The notes beneath the pieces were generated by a model, which saw only the letters and a program-made list of their open reading frames with translations, was not told the DNA's origin and searched no databases. DNA of 64,000 nucleotides from Nocardia brasiliensis NBRC 14402. Lineage in GTDB: Bacteria; Actinomycetota; Actinomycetes; Mycobacteriales; Mycobacteriaceae. The position numbers and the translations under genes were made by a program. Shown here piece by piece: positions 17,284 through 25,864 of this stretch (positions are counted from its first letter, which is position 1; the number at the start of each line of letters is the position of its first letter). The stretch is taken from assembly GCF_000308475.2 (NCBI RefSeq), contig NZ_BAFT02000110.1, positions 372,001 to 436,000 of the forward strand. The letters run 5' to 3'.

Positions 17284-17805
17284 TCAGCGAGCGGATTCGC
17301 TGGTCAATCGGTCGGCGACAGTTTCGGCTCTGCTGAACCGCGCGGCATTGACCGCCTCGACTATGGCGGTCGCAACAGAGTTGATGTCATCGGCGACCGC
17401 CCAGCTCGGACGCGTCAAATCTCCGAAACCCCTTGCCAGTCGGATGTCGACGACATCACCGGAGCTCGAGACACTCGCGACCGCGGCCCGATCGGACGAC
17501 GTCCCGGTGAACAGCATCGAACCGACACTCGCCATCACCGCGTCGATACGACCTCGCGCGATATCGCGGCGACGCTCGAACTGCTCCTGCTGAGCGGCGA
17601 CATCGTCATTGGGCACCCGCGGTTGAGACAGGGGTTGGGCTTGAACTGACCTGACGTGACCCTCGGGGGCCTCGCCGGTGGATGCGCCGACGTGGCGGGA
17701 TGCGGGAACCTCCGCCGACGGGCGTCGGGCGACCTCGAGGGGTGCGTCGTCCCAGAACTCGTCGGGGTCATCGTAATGGTTGTAGTAGCCCTGGGCAGCC
17801 ATCAT
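17284..17805 (-). CDS. YbaB-like protein with acidic N-terminal extension
   Basis: A 173-residue protein, first gene of the operon. The N-terminus (YYNHYDDPDEFWDD) is acidic and aromatic, then comes a proline-rich linker and a helix with QEQFERRRDIARGRI. The C-terminal half has the YbaB-type strands and helix: VVDIRLARGFGDLTRPSWAV and VATAIVEAVNAARF. It is a second, larger YbaB-like member in the same operon, 30 bases before the next gene. Start 17805 or the next codon, also ATG, are equivalent. Confidence 0.65.
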   Translation of the reverse strand: MMAAQGYYNHYDDPDEFWDDAPLEVARRPSAEVPASRHVGASTGEAPEGHVRSVQAQPLSQPRVPNDDVAAQQEQFERRRDIARGRIDAVMASVGSMLFTGTSSDRAAVASVSSSGDVVDIRLARGFGDLTRPSWAVADDINSVATAIVEAVNAARFSRAETVADRLTSESAR

Positions 17806-18268
17806 TGCCCCTTCGCTGAAGCGTTGCAGGCAGCTCTGAGGTCGGTCGTGCCAATGGCATTCATCAGGTGTCCCCCGTCGATCGCGCCGTGATCATGATC
17901 CGGCGGTCCGACTGTATCGACCGTCGAATGTCGGGTCAATCCGCTGAAACGTTCTTGGCAGTTGACCGTGTCGGCGATCAGGGGCCTGGCCGGGCGCAGC
18001 CGCGGGCAACGGGCAGGCGGTGTACAAAGGCCTTATCTCAAATCATCTCCGCAGTGGCAACCCCAGCAACGATCACTCTTTCGACCCGCCATTTGGGCCG
18101 CCTGGAACCCGCTGGGGTGATCCCATGCCTGCCATTTGGTGATCTCCCACAGCACCTCGGCTTGTTTTCGCGCGAGTGCTGCACCCTCGGCGCCTTCGGC
18201 GTTCACTGTCTCGAGCACTGCACTGTGGCACTCGCCTCGGCGGGCCGCGGCGATGCCATGATGAGGCG
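17806..18268. other. Intergenic stretch with a gene remnant
   Basis: Between the divergent ESX-like operon and the two-component genes. It contains the second copy of the ITKWQA repeat (18124-18179) within a minus-strand open frame ending at 18033, whose right part overlaps the response regulator start. I see no complete gene. Promoters for both operons must lie here. Confidence 0.4.
18124..18179 (-). repeat. Dispersed gene-fragment repeat, copy 2
   Basis: Partner of 9771-9826. The minus-strand frame reads ALARKQAEVLWEITKWQAW and continues with DHPSGFQAAQMAGRKSDRCW to a stop at 18033. Confidence 0.55.
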
Positions 18269-18943
18269 GTGGCGCGCATCCTGCTGATAGAGGACGACCC
18301 GCTGATCCGGGACAGCCTCGCAATGGCGCTGCGGCGGCATGGCCACGAGGTGCGCGTCGCGGCGTCGGGGGAGGAGGGGCTGCGGCTCGCCGCGGACGGG
18401 GTCGAGCTCGTGGTGCTGGATGTGATGCTGCCCGGCATGGACGGCTTCGAGGTCTGCCGACGGCTGCGGGCGCGGGGTGACGTCGCCGTCATCATGCTCA
18501 CCGCGCGCGAGGACGACATCGACGTGGTGGGCGGGCTGGAGGCGGGGGCCGACGATTACGTGGTCAAGCCGGTGCTGCCGCGGGTGTTGGACGCGCGCAT
18601 CAAGGCGGTGCTGCGCCGGGGCGGCCGGGACGTGCAGAGCGGCACCGTGCGATTCGGGGCGCTCGAGATCGACCGTGACGGGCTGACGGTGGCGAAGAAC
18701 GGAGTCGCGGTGGCGCTGACGCCGACCGAGCTGCGTCTGCTGCTGGAGCTTTCCGGCGCCCCGGGGCAAGTCTTCAGCCGCCAGCAACTGCTCGAACGCG
18801 TGTGGGAGCACGATTACCTCGGCGATTCGCGCTTGGTGGACAACGGGATCCAGCGGCTGCGCGCCAAGATCGAAGACGATCCCGCCGCGCCGCTGTTCGT
18901 GCAGACGGTGCGCGGCTTCGGCTACCGGTTCGGGCCGATATGA
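18269..18943 (+). CDS. OmpR-type response regulator
   Basis: A 224-residue two-component regulator. The receiver domain opens ARILLIEDDPLIRDSLAMAL with the acidic pair, has the phospho-acceptor Asp51 in LVVLDVMLPGMDG, and a Lys in YVVKP. A winged-helix DNA-binding domain follows (LTPTELRLLLEL, then SRLVDNGIQRLRAKIED and VRGFGYRFG). The GTG at 18269 is the only sensible start; an upstream in-frame start would add 31 unrelated residues. Its stop overlaps the kinase start (ATGA). It resembles CseB-type envelope-stress regulators, consistent with the envelope genes downstream. Confidence 0.93.
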   Translation: MARILLIEDDPLIRDSLAMALRRHGHEVRVAASGEEGLRLAADGVELVVLDVMLPGMDGFEVCRRLRARGDVAVIMLTAREDDIDVVGGLEAGADDYVVKPVLPRVLDARIKAVLRRGGRDVQSGTVRFGALEIDRDGLTVAKNGVAVALTPTELRLLLELSGAPGQVFSRQQLLERVWEHDYLGDSRLVDNGIQRLRAKIEDDPAAPLFVQTVRGFGYRFGPI

Positions 18944-20355
18944 GATGGCCGCGCGGATTGCGCGCCCGGCTGCTGGCCGCATTTGTGCTGGTCACCGTGA
19001 TCGGCGCGGCGGCGGCGGCCTGGGCGGGATTCGCCTCGGCGCGGGCCTCGTTGACCAGTGACGCGCAGAACAGCGCCGCAGCCGAGGTGGCGGCGCGCAT
19101 CACGGCCGCGGCGCCATCGCTCACCGATCCTCCCGATCAGCAGACCCTGGACCGGTTACGGGACCTGGTCGGCGGCCGAGTATGGGTGCGTTACGGGAAC
19201 CTCACCGCGGCAACGGGTTCCGATCGCGAGTTGGTGACCGATGAGCTCCGGAACGCGGTGCGCGACAGTGGCGGCCTGATGCTGCAAAGGATTTCAGGCC
19301 CTCGGTTGCTGATCGGCACCCCCGTCATGGTCACCGGTGTGGACGGCCGCCGCACGCGCTCGGGCATCGAGGTGTACGCGGTGCGCGATCTCAGCGAAAC
19401 GCAGGCCCGCATAGCCGATTCCGGCCGCGCCGCCATCTTGACCAGCCTGCTGGCCTTGCCCCTGGCGGCCGGGCTGGCGCTGCTGGCCGCGCGCGGCGTG
19501 CTGCGGCCGGTGCGGGAATTGCGGGATACCGCACGCAGACTCGCCGACGGCGATCTCACCGCGCGCGGCAACACCCGCGGCGGCGACGAACTGTCCGAGC
19601 TCACCGTGACGGTCAATCACATGGCGGCACAACTGGAATCGACGGTGTACCGATTGCGGGCCTCGGAGGCCGAGTCCCGCCGTTTCGTGGCCGATGTCTC
19701 GCACGAGCTGCGCACACCGCTCACCACGCTCACCGCGGTGGTGGAGGTGCTGGAGGCCGAATCCGATCGGATGACCGGCGACCAGCGTGCGTCCGCGCTG
19801 CTCGCGGTCGACGCCACCCGGCGGCTCACCGCCCTGGTCGCGGACCTGATCGAGGTCTCCCGCTTCGACGCCGCGGCCGAACGGCTGCACCCCGAGGCCT
19901 TGGAAATCGTCGCGGCGGTGCGGGACAGCCTCGCCGCCCGGCTCTGGGACGACGGCCGAGTGCGGCTGCGGGCGATGGAGCCGGTCGAGGCGATCGTGGA
20001 CCGCCGCCGCCTGGACGTCATCGTGGCGAACCTCGTCGGCAACGCGCTGGCGCACGGCACACCGCCGGTGCAGGTGGATATTCGCACCGCGAGCGAGGAC
20101 GTGCTGATCACCGTCGACGACCACGGAACAGGGCTGCCCGCAACCGATCCCGACCGCGTGTTCACCCGCTTCTACAAGGCCGACGCCGGGCGCGGCGGGG
20201 CCGGGGGCAGCGGACTCGGCCTGGCCATCGCCCGTGAGCACGCCCGCCTGCACGGCGGCGACATCACCGCGGGCCGTGCACCCACCGGTGGCGCGCGCTT
20301 CACCGTTCGCCTGCCCCGGACCCCGGGGCGGCCCGCAGCGGGGAGTCAGCCGTGA
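18940..20355 (+). CDS. Sensor histidine kinase
   Basis: A 471-residue membrane kinase. Transmembrane helices at about 10-31 and 165-185 flank a short extracytoplasmic sensor domain. A HAMP linker (RPVRELRDTARRLADGDL) leads to the HisKA helix VADVSHELRTPLTT with phospho-acceptor His255, then the ATPase boxes NLVGNALAHG, DDHGTGLP and GSGLGLAIA. It is translationally coupled to the regulator (ATGA) and to the lipoprotein gene (GTGA). CseC-like by layout. Confidence 0.93.
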   Translation: MRWPRGLRARLLAAFVLVTVIGAAAAAWAGFASARASLTSDAQNSAAAEVAARITAAAPSLTDPPDQQTLDRLRDLVGGRVWVRYGNLTAATGSDRELVTDELRNAVRDSGGLMLQRISGPRLLIGTPVMVTGVDGRRTRSGIEVYAVRDLSETQARIADSGRAAILTSLLALPLAAGLALLAARGVLRPVRELRDTARRLADGDLTARGNTRGGDELSELTVTVNHMAAQLESTVYRLRASEAESRRFVADVSHELRTPLTTLTAVVEVLEAESDRMTGDQRASALLAVDATRRLTALVADLIEVSRFDAAAERLHPEALEIVAAVRDSLAARLWDDGRVRLRAMEPVEAIVDRRRLDVIVANLVGNALAHGTPPVQVDIRTASEDVLITVDDHGTGLPATDPDRVFTRFYKADAGRGGAGGSGLGLAIAREHARLHGGDITAGRAPTGGARFTVRLPRTPGRPAAGSQP

Positions 20356-20855
20356 AAATCCCTGGGCGGCACCGAGAATGGACCCCAATCGGGCCGGTCG
20401 CGCTCCTGCTCGCGGCGGCGGTGTGCGGCGGCTGCGGGATCTCGGGCAGCGCCGTCGTCGCGGGCGGCGACGCCCCGACCGGCATCGCGCCGGGCGTGGC
20501 CCTATATTACGTCGCCGCCGACGGGACCGTGACCCCGGAATTCCGGAAAACCGGGAAACTGGGGACGGTCGGCGAGGCACTCGACCTGATGCGCCGCACG
20601 CAACCGGGCCCGGGACTGCACACCGAGATACCGGAGGCGGAGGGCGGCCCGGCCCCCATGGTGACCGAATTCGACACCCTCATCACCATCGACATGCCTT
20701 ACCCCAGAACAGAACTCAGCGATCACGCGGTCGCCCAGGTCGCCTGCACTGCACTGGGAGTCCATCGCCAAGCGGGCCGCCCATCGGCCACCGTGCTGAT
20801 CAAGCCCACCATCGGCGCGGACTTCGGCCCGCTGACCTGTCCGGTCCAGCGCTGA
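20352..20855 (+). CDS. Lipoprotein coupled to the two-component system
   Basis: A 167-residue protein. A basic N-terminus and hydrophobic stretch PVALLLAAAVCGGC form a lipoprotein signal peptide. The mature part, beginning GISGSAVV, has VALYYVAADGTVTPEFRKT and a later VAQVACTALGV, which recalls the GerMN-like domain of LpqB-type lipoproteins. The GTG start overlaps the kinase stop (GTGA). As in cse operons, it could modulate signal sensing at the membrane; that is inference. Confidence 0.78.
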   Translation: MKIPGRHREWTPIGPVALLLAAAVCGGCGISGSAVVAGGDAPTGIAPGVALYYVAADGTVTPEFRKTGKLGTVGEALDLMRRTQPGPGLHTEIPEAEGGPAPMVTEFDTLITIDMPYPRTELSDHAVAQVACTALGVHRQAGRPSATVLIKPTIGADFGPLTCPVQR

Positions 20856-20922
20856 CTGTTTGCGACAGAACCGCGACACAGCTGCCACGAAGCGCCCACA
20901 TCGGGCGGGCACCGTATCCGGC

Positions 20923-22092
20923 ATGACAGCACTCGCCACTTCCACAGAACTGCGGACCGGGCAAGCGCCGCCACGGCTGCTCGGCGTCGACGCCGTGCGC
21001 GGGCTCGCGCTGCTGGGCGTATTCCTCATGCACTTCCATATGTCGGGCTGGCTGCACACCGGTGCGCCGGACGTCGCGACCGCACCCGTCGCGTGGCTCC
21101 AGAACGAGACATCCTCACGCGCCATGAGCCTGTTCATCCTGCTCGCCGGAGTATCCGTGGCGCTCATGACCGGCGGTGCGCGACCGTACACCGGCCAGCG
21201 AATGAGCCTGGCGCGCAGGCGGTTGGCCGTGCGCGCGGGCATGATCTTCCTCATCGGGCTGTGCCTGGAGAGTGCCGCGCCGAACGTGCTGGAGTTCTAC
21301 GGGGTGCTGCTGCTCCTGCTGGTGCCCTGCACCGATCTGCGACCCCGGACTCTCGCCCTGATGTCCGCCGCGGCCATGCCGGCCGTGACGCTCTACGCCG
21401 TGTGGGTGATGAACAACCACATGAGCTGGCTGATGACCGAGATCCCGAGCGGGCCCGCGATACTTCTCCAGCCGCAGCACTGGGCCGCATACCTGTTCTC
21501 CCTGGTGGGCTACGGCGGCGGCTTCCAAACCGTTTACGGAATCCCCTTGGTGCTGGCCGGAATCGCGATCGGCCGCCTCGACCTGCGCGCCACGGCGGTA
21601 CGCCGCCGCATGGCCGGGGGTGGCCTCGCGCTGGCACTCACCGCGTCGGCGGTCGCGGCCCTGGTTCCACATCTGCTTCCGGCGGCCGACATGCTCACCT
21701 GGCGATCCCTGTTCGACATGCCCGGCGCCACGGCCCCGTACGCCACCAGTCTCGTCGGCATCACCTTCATGATCGGCGTGGCGCTGCTGCTGCTCGGTCT
21801 GCTGCTGCCACTGCTGGACCGCCCGCGCGCGCAGTTGCTGCTGTGGCCCCTCGTCGCGGCCGGGAGCATGACCCTGACCTGGTACGTCGGGCACCTGCTG
21901 TTCCTGTACTCCGTTCTCGAGCCCCGGACACAGTTCTCGGTGGCCGGGTTCGGCGGCGTCATCGTGGCAGTCCTCGCGCTGTCGGCCCTGTGGCGCAAGC
22001 GATTCCGTCGCGGGCCCCTGGAGTGGCTGGTGCACATCGCCATGGTCACCGCGGTACCCGGCCCGCGCCGAGTCCCGGCAGGTGCGGCATGA
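20923..22092 (+). CDS. DUF418/acyltransferase-like multi-pass membrane protein
   Basis: A 389-residue integral membrane protein with about ten helices. It begins MTALATSTELRTG, then RLLGVDAVRGLALLGVFLMHF, the family opening (ArgGlyxAlaxxGxxxxH) seen in DUF418 and acyltransferase-3-type proteins. Later LVAAGSMTLTWYVGHLLFLY also matches DUF418. Members are thought to move or modify envelope acyl groups, but no activity is established. It begins 67 bases after the lipoprotein gene and overlaps the next gene (ATGA). The start is chosen at 20923 because the upstream codons are not membrane-like. Confidence 0.82.
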   Translation: MTALATSTELRTGQAPPRLLGVDAVRGLALLGVFLMHFHMSGWLHTGAPDVATAPVAWLQNETSSRAMSLFILLAGVSVALMTGGARPYTGQRMSLARRRLAVRAGMIFLIGLCLESAAPNVLEFYGVLLLLLVPCTDLRPRTLALMSAAAMPAVTLYAVWVMNNHMSWLMTEIPSGPAILLQPQHWAAYLFSLVGYGGGFQTVYGIPLVLAGIAIGRLDLRATAVRRRMAGGGLALALTASAVAALVPHLLPAADMLTWRSLFDMPGATAPYATSLVGITFMIGVALLLLGLLLPLLDRPRAQLLLWPLVAAGSMTLTWYVGHLLFLYSVLEPRTQFSVAGFGGVIVAVLALSALWRKRFRRGPLEWLVHIAMVTAVPGPRRVPAGAA

Positions 22093-22610
22093 CAACCACC
22101 CACTCGGCGTTCCTCGACCCCACGCTCTTGACCGGCGCGTCGGTGCTCGCACTCACCGCGATCGCGATCTGCCTGGCGCGTTCACGGTCCGCGCTGAACT
22201 CGGCGCGGGTCGCTACCGTGCTGGTCGGCGCTCCGACCAGCGCCGCCCTGGCGAAAGCCGCCCTGGTTCGTCCGGATTTCCTGGCGACCGGAATGTCGAA
22301 CTCCTTCCCGAGCGGCACGGTCACCTGGGTCGCCGCCGTGGCCGCGGCGGCAACGCCGGCGACCAGCCACCCGGCCCGCGGACTCACCGTGGCCGCCGGT
22401 CTGGCATGCACGAGCGCGACAGCCGCGTCGGTGGTCACACAGCAGTGGCATCGCCCCAGCGATGTGATCGGCGCGCTCCTGCTCGTCGCCGGATGCACCG
22501 CACTGGCCACCAGCGTCCGCGACCGTACGAAACGGCCCCCAGATCATTTCGACCATGTACTGCCGACCACATCGGCTGCCCACTTGCCCCGCAGTCACAG
22601 ATTGCGATGA
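22089..22610 (+). CDS. PAP2-like membrane phosphatase, diverged
   Basis: A 173-residue membrane protein of the PAP2/undecaprenyl-phosphate phosphatase type. The second motif is NSFPSGTVTW (PSGH in the family, His replaced by Thr here), and the third is QQWHRPSDVIGALL, holding the usual His and Asp. The loss of the PSGH histidine may reduce or alter activity. It overlaps the DUF418 gene by ATGA, so the five genes from the response regulator on behave as one envelope operon. Confidence 0.75.
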   Translation: MTTTHSAFLDPTLLTGASVLALTAIAICLARSRSALNSARVATVLVGAPTSAALAKAALVRPDFLATGMSNSFPSGTVTWVAAVAAAATPATSHPARGLTVAAGLACTSATAASVVTQQWHRPSDVIGALLLVAGCTALATSVRDRTKRPPDHFDHVLPTTSAAHLPRSHRLR

Positions 22611-22711
22611 TCACAACGGTTGGTTCCGCCGGGCCGTCTTCAACCGGCGGAGCGTCACCCAGACGATCTGCTGGATGCGACGCATGATCGTGGAATGCCC
22701 ATCGACCTCTT

Positions 22712-22990
22712 GCCGAGCAGACCCAGCTGAAGGGGCGGCTCGCCGAGGTAGAAACCGAGATCGCGCACGTGTCGAGTCCTGGGTTGATTAATTTTCGCCC
22801 GATTGGGTACTTGCGCGTGGAGGAGTTGCCGCACGCGTTGGCCCGGCGACTGTTCGATGCCCGAAGGCTGGAGGTTCGCTACCACAAGACCCACAACCGG
22901 CTCAGCTACCGGATCACCCTGGTAGCGCGCACGCTGGCTCTCGCGTCCGGTGTCGCGCAGGAGGTGCTGGTCACAGGCCGAAATGAGAAC
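22712..22990 (+). pseudogene. C-terminal remnant of a large serine recombinase
   Basis: The frame reads AEQTQLKGRLAEVETEIAHV, a coiled-coil segment, then LPHALARRLFDARRLEVRYH and SYRITLVARTLALASGV. This matches the C-terminus of actinobacterial large serine recombinases, whose ends read like RRLFEAFRLEIRYDKTTN. The frame runs into a stop upstream near 22683 and no catalytic resolvase domain is present. It lies just before tRNA-Arg and is probably the leftover of a mobile element. Confidence 0.55.
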
Positions 22991-23039
22991 GCCGCCACCC
23001 CCGATAAGGGTGACGGCGCGATGGTTGGCACCATCTGTG

Positions 23040-23116
23040 TGGCGCCCCCGGCAGGAATCGAACCTGCGACCTAGGGATTAGAAGGCCCTTGCTCTATCCA
23101 ACTGAGCTACGGAGGC
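23040..23116 (-). tRNA. tRNA-Arg (anticodon TCT)
   Basis: Read on the minus strand, the 77-base sequence starts GCCTCCGTAGCTCAG and ends with the T-arm GGTTCGATTCC, the acceptor strand CGGGGGC and encoded CCA. The acceptor stem pairs fully with one G-U. The anticodon loop is CTTCTAA, giving TCT, which reads AGA. Confidence 0.95.
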
Positions 23117-23185
23117 AGTGGGTTCCACCATGGCCGACATTGGTCGTGCTGTCCAGCGCGCCAATTATAGCGACCGACCAGATGG

Positions 23186-23572
23186 CTAAGGGTCCAGCGC
23201 GACGGCGAGTACGAGCATCGCGGCCAAGATCACCTCTAGCACCAGGTAGAACCAAACGGGGTAGAAGGCGGACGGGCTTTCGACGACAGACGACCACACT
23301 CGGCCGAACGCCATGCCGCCGAGCACGGCGGCCACCGCCACGCACGCCCCGAATCTGAGGTCACCGACATCGGCGGCGGCCAACCCGAGGATCACCGCGA
23401 TGGCGATGCCGAAGCCGCCGTAGACGGCCCGCACCTCGGCGCGGGCGTCCGCGCGGTCGGCGAGCAGCCCGAGCGGGTCGACGAGTTGGCTGGGCCGCAA
23501 GAGCCCGAAAACGCCCATGGCAGCGAAGAACAACGCCACCAAGGCAATCAACACGATCGACACGACCGACAC
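23186..23572 (-). CDS. DUF4345-type small membrane protein
   Basis: A 128-residue protein with four hydrophobic helices. The first helix (VLIALVALFFAAMGVFGLLRP) and the following AEVRAVYGGFGIAIAVILGLA match the DUF4345 pattern, a family of unknown function. The GTG at 23572 follows GGAGGTGCT closely; a GTG three codons later has more usual spacing. Longer in-frame extension is possible, but that part looks unlike protein. It is divergent from the CopD-CtaG gene. Confidence 0.75.
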   Translation of the reverse strand: MSVVSIVLIALVALFFAAMGVFGLLRPSQLVDPLGLLADRADARAEVRAVYGGFGIAIAVILGLAAADVGDLRFGACVAVAAVLGGMAFGRVWSSVVESPSAFYPVWFYLVLEVILAAMLVLAVALDP

Positions 23573-23654
23573 AGCACCTCCGTGATCCGCAGCCCACAAT
23601 ATCGGCCCAAACCCGGCGCGGCCACGCGATAACACTGGAACTACGCTCAGTCGT

Positions 23655-25712
23655 ATGTCGTCTGCGCTGGACCCGTCCGCTTCCCCCGATCTGGAAAGCA
23701 ACCGGCCGGCGGCGACATACGCAGTGGTGATCGCGCTTTCCGCGGCGATCGCGGCGGTGGTCGCGGCACTCGTGGTGGGCCTGTCCGCGGCGCAGGCGCT
23801 GAGTTTGCTCGGCATTCCGGATCCCGGCGCGTTGACCACCTACGGGCTGCCCGCGGTGCGCGCGCTCGCGGATCTGTCCGCGGCGTTGACCGTCGGCTCG
23901 CTGCTGTTCGCCGCGTTCCTGGTGCCGCCGCAGGCGAGCGGGCTGCTGGACGTGGGCGGCTATCGCGCGGTGCGGCGCGCCTCGAACTTCGCGCTGCTCT
24001 GGGCTTGCTGTGCGGCGCTGCTGATTCCGTTGACCGTGTCCGACACCACAGGACAGCCGGTGCGCGACACGCTGGACCCGGTGGGGCTGTGGCGGGCGAT
24101 CGATCAGATCGAACTGGCGGGCGCGTGGCGCACGACGGTGCTGTTCGCGTTGATCGTCGCGGTCGGCGCCCGGCTCGCGTTGCGCTGGGGTTGGACGCCG
24201 GTGCTGTTCGGCGCGGCGATCGCGACGATGATGCCGCTCGCGCTGACCGGTCATTCCTCCTCGGGCGGCGCGCACGACGTGGCCACCAACAGCCTGATCC
24301 TGCACCTGGTTTCGGCCGCGGTATGGGTCGGCGGCCTGTTCGCGCTGCTGGCACACGCCCGCCGCGGCGGCGCGCACACCGATCTGGCCGCGCGGCGCTT
24401 CTCCCTGACGGCCACCTTCGCGTTCGCCACGATCGGGGTGAGCGGGGTGATCAACTCGTGGGTCCGGGTGCCCTGGGACGAGCTGTTCACCAGCACCTAC
24501 GGCAGGCTGGTGCTGGCGAAGGCGGCGGCGCTGGTGTTGCTCGGGCTGTTCGGTTACGCGCAACGGCGGGCCGCGCTGCCCGCGCTGGCAGCGGACCCGA
24601 AAGACCGCGGCGCGCTGATCCGGTTCGCCGGAGTCGAGGTGCTGGTGTTCGCCGCGACCATGGGTCTCGCGGTGGGCCTCGGCCGGACGCCGCCACCGCC
24701 GCCGACCAGCATCCCCACGCCCGCGGAGGTGGAGCTCGGCTACAACCTGGCCGGGCCGCCGACGGTCGCGCGCATGCTGTTCGACTGGCGCTTCGACCTG
24801 ATCTTCGGCACGTTGGCGATCATCCTCGCGATCGGATATCTGCTCGGCGTGCGCAGGTTACGGGCCCGCGGCGACGCCTGGCCGATCGGACGGACCATCG
24901 CCTGGCTGTCCGGCTGTGTCGTGTTGCTGCTGGCGACCTCGTCCGGGGTGGGCCGGTACGCGCCCGCGATGTTCAGCGTGCACATGGGCGCGCACATGGC
25001 GCTGTCCATGCTGGCGCCGATCCTGTTCGCGCTCGGCGGCGTGGTGACACTGGCCTTGCGCGCCCTGCCACCCGCGGGCCGCGGCGGGGCGCCGGGACCG
25101 CGCGAGTGGATTCTGGCCGCGGTGCACAATCCGGTATCGCGGTTCCTGACCCACCCGATCGTGGCCTCGGTGATCTTCGTCGGCGGGTTCTATGCGCTGT
25201 ACCTCGGCGGGATCTTCGACACGTTCGCGGATTCCCATGGGGCGCATCTGCTGATGAACCTGCACTTCCTGCTCAGCGGCTACCTGTTCTACTGGGTGGT
25301 GATCGGTATCGACCCGAAACCGCGTCAGGTGGAACCGCTGACCAAGCTGGCCATGGTGTTCGGTTCGCTGCCGTTCCATGCGTTCTTCGGGATCGCGCTG
25401 ATGAGCATGACCACGGTGCTCGGCGGCTGGTTCTACCGCGGTCTCGGACTCGGCTGGAACGGTGACCTGCTGGGCGATCAACGCACCGGCGGCAGCCTCG
25501 CGTGGGCGAGCGGCGAGGTGCCGCTCGTGGTGGTGATGCTCGCGCTGCTCATCCAATGGTCGCGCAGCGATAAGCGATTGGCGCAACGCACCGATCGAGC
25601 CGCCGACCGCGACCACGACGCGGACCTCGCCGCGCACAACGCGATGTTCGCCGAACTGGCCAAACGTGATCGGGGACCACAGAAGTCGGCGGGCGATCCG
25701 GCACAACCGTGA
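23655..25712 (+). CDS. CopD-CtaG fusion membrane protein
   Basis: A 685-residue membrane protein. The N-terminal half (about 1-330) is a CopD-type copper transport domain with several helices and a conserved GHSSSGGAHD histidine loop near 200. The C-terminal half (about 360-660) is a CtaG-like caa3 oxidase assembly domain with MFSVHMGAHMALSMLAPILF, ending in helices and a charged tail. Such fusions are common in actinobacteria and are thought to bring copper to the aa3 oxidase. It is monocistronic, and the CtaJ oxidase subunit is coded elsewhere in the window. Confidence 0.9.
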   Translation: MSSALDPSASPDLESNRPAATYAVVIALSAAIAAVVAALVVGLSAAQALSLLGIPDPGALTTYGLPAVRALADLSAALTVGSLLFAAFLVPPQASGLLDVGGYRAVRRASNFALLWACCAALLIPLTVSDTTGQPVRDTLDPVGLWRAIDQIELAGAWRTTVLFALIVAVGARLALRWGWTPVLFGAAIATMMPLALTGHSSSGGAHDVATNSLILHLVSAAVWVGGLFALLAHARRGGAHTDLAARRFSLTATFAFATIGVSGVINSWVRVPWDELFTSTYGRLVLAKAAALVLLGLFGYAQRRAALPALAADPKDRGALIRFAGVEVLVFAATMGLAVGLGRTPPPPPTSIPTPAEVELGYNLAGPPTVARMLFDWRFDLIFGTLAIILAIGYLLGVRRLRARGDAWPIGRTIAWLSGCVVLLLATSSGVGRYAPAMFSVHMGAHMALSMLAPILFALGGVVTLALRALPPAGRGGAPGPREWILAAVHNPVSRFLTHPIVASVIFVGGFYALYLGGIFDTFADSHGAHLLMNLHFLLSGYLFYWVVIGIDPKPRQVEPLTKLAMVFGSLPFHAFFGIALMSMTTVLGGWFYRGLGLGWNGDLLGDQRTGGSLAWASGEVPLVVVMLALLIQWSRSDKRLAQRTDRAADRDHDADLAAHNAMFAELAKRDRGPQKSAGDPAQP

Positions 25713-25721
25713 TTTGAGTGG

Positions 25722-25748
25722 CACAGTGTGTTCCACTGACACAGTGTC
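25722..25748. promoter_or_regulatory. Two CACAGTGT palindromes before the dehydratase gene
   Basis: CACAGTGTG (25722-25730) and GACACAGTGTC (25738-25748) are palindromes sharing the core CACAGTGT, with copies 18 bases apart. They lie between the CopD-CtaG stop and the dehydratase start. A regulator site is likely; a weak terminator is the alternative. Confidence 0.4.
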
Positions 25749-25864
25749 CTGCGAAGGCAATCGTGCGAAATCCGTCTTGCGGGGTGGTGCTCCACGATCG
25801 GGCGCTGTGCTGTCGGACATGGTTGTGCAGTCGTGGTCGAGTCGAATGTGGTCAAGGTGTGGTT

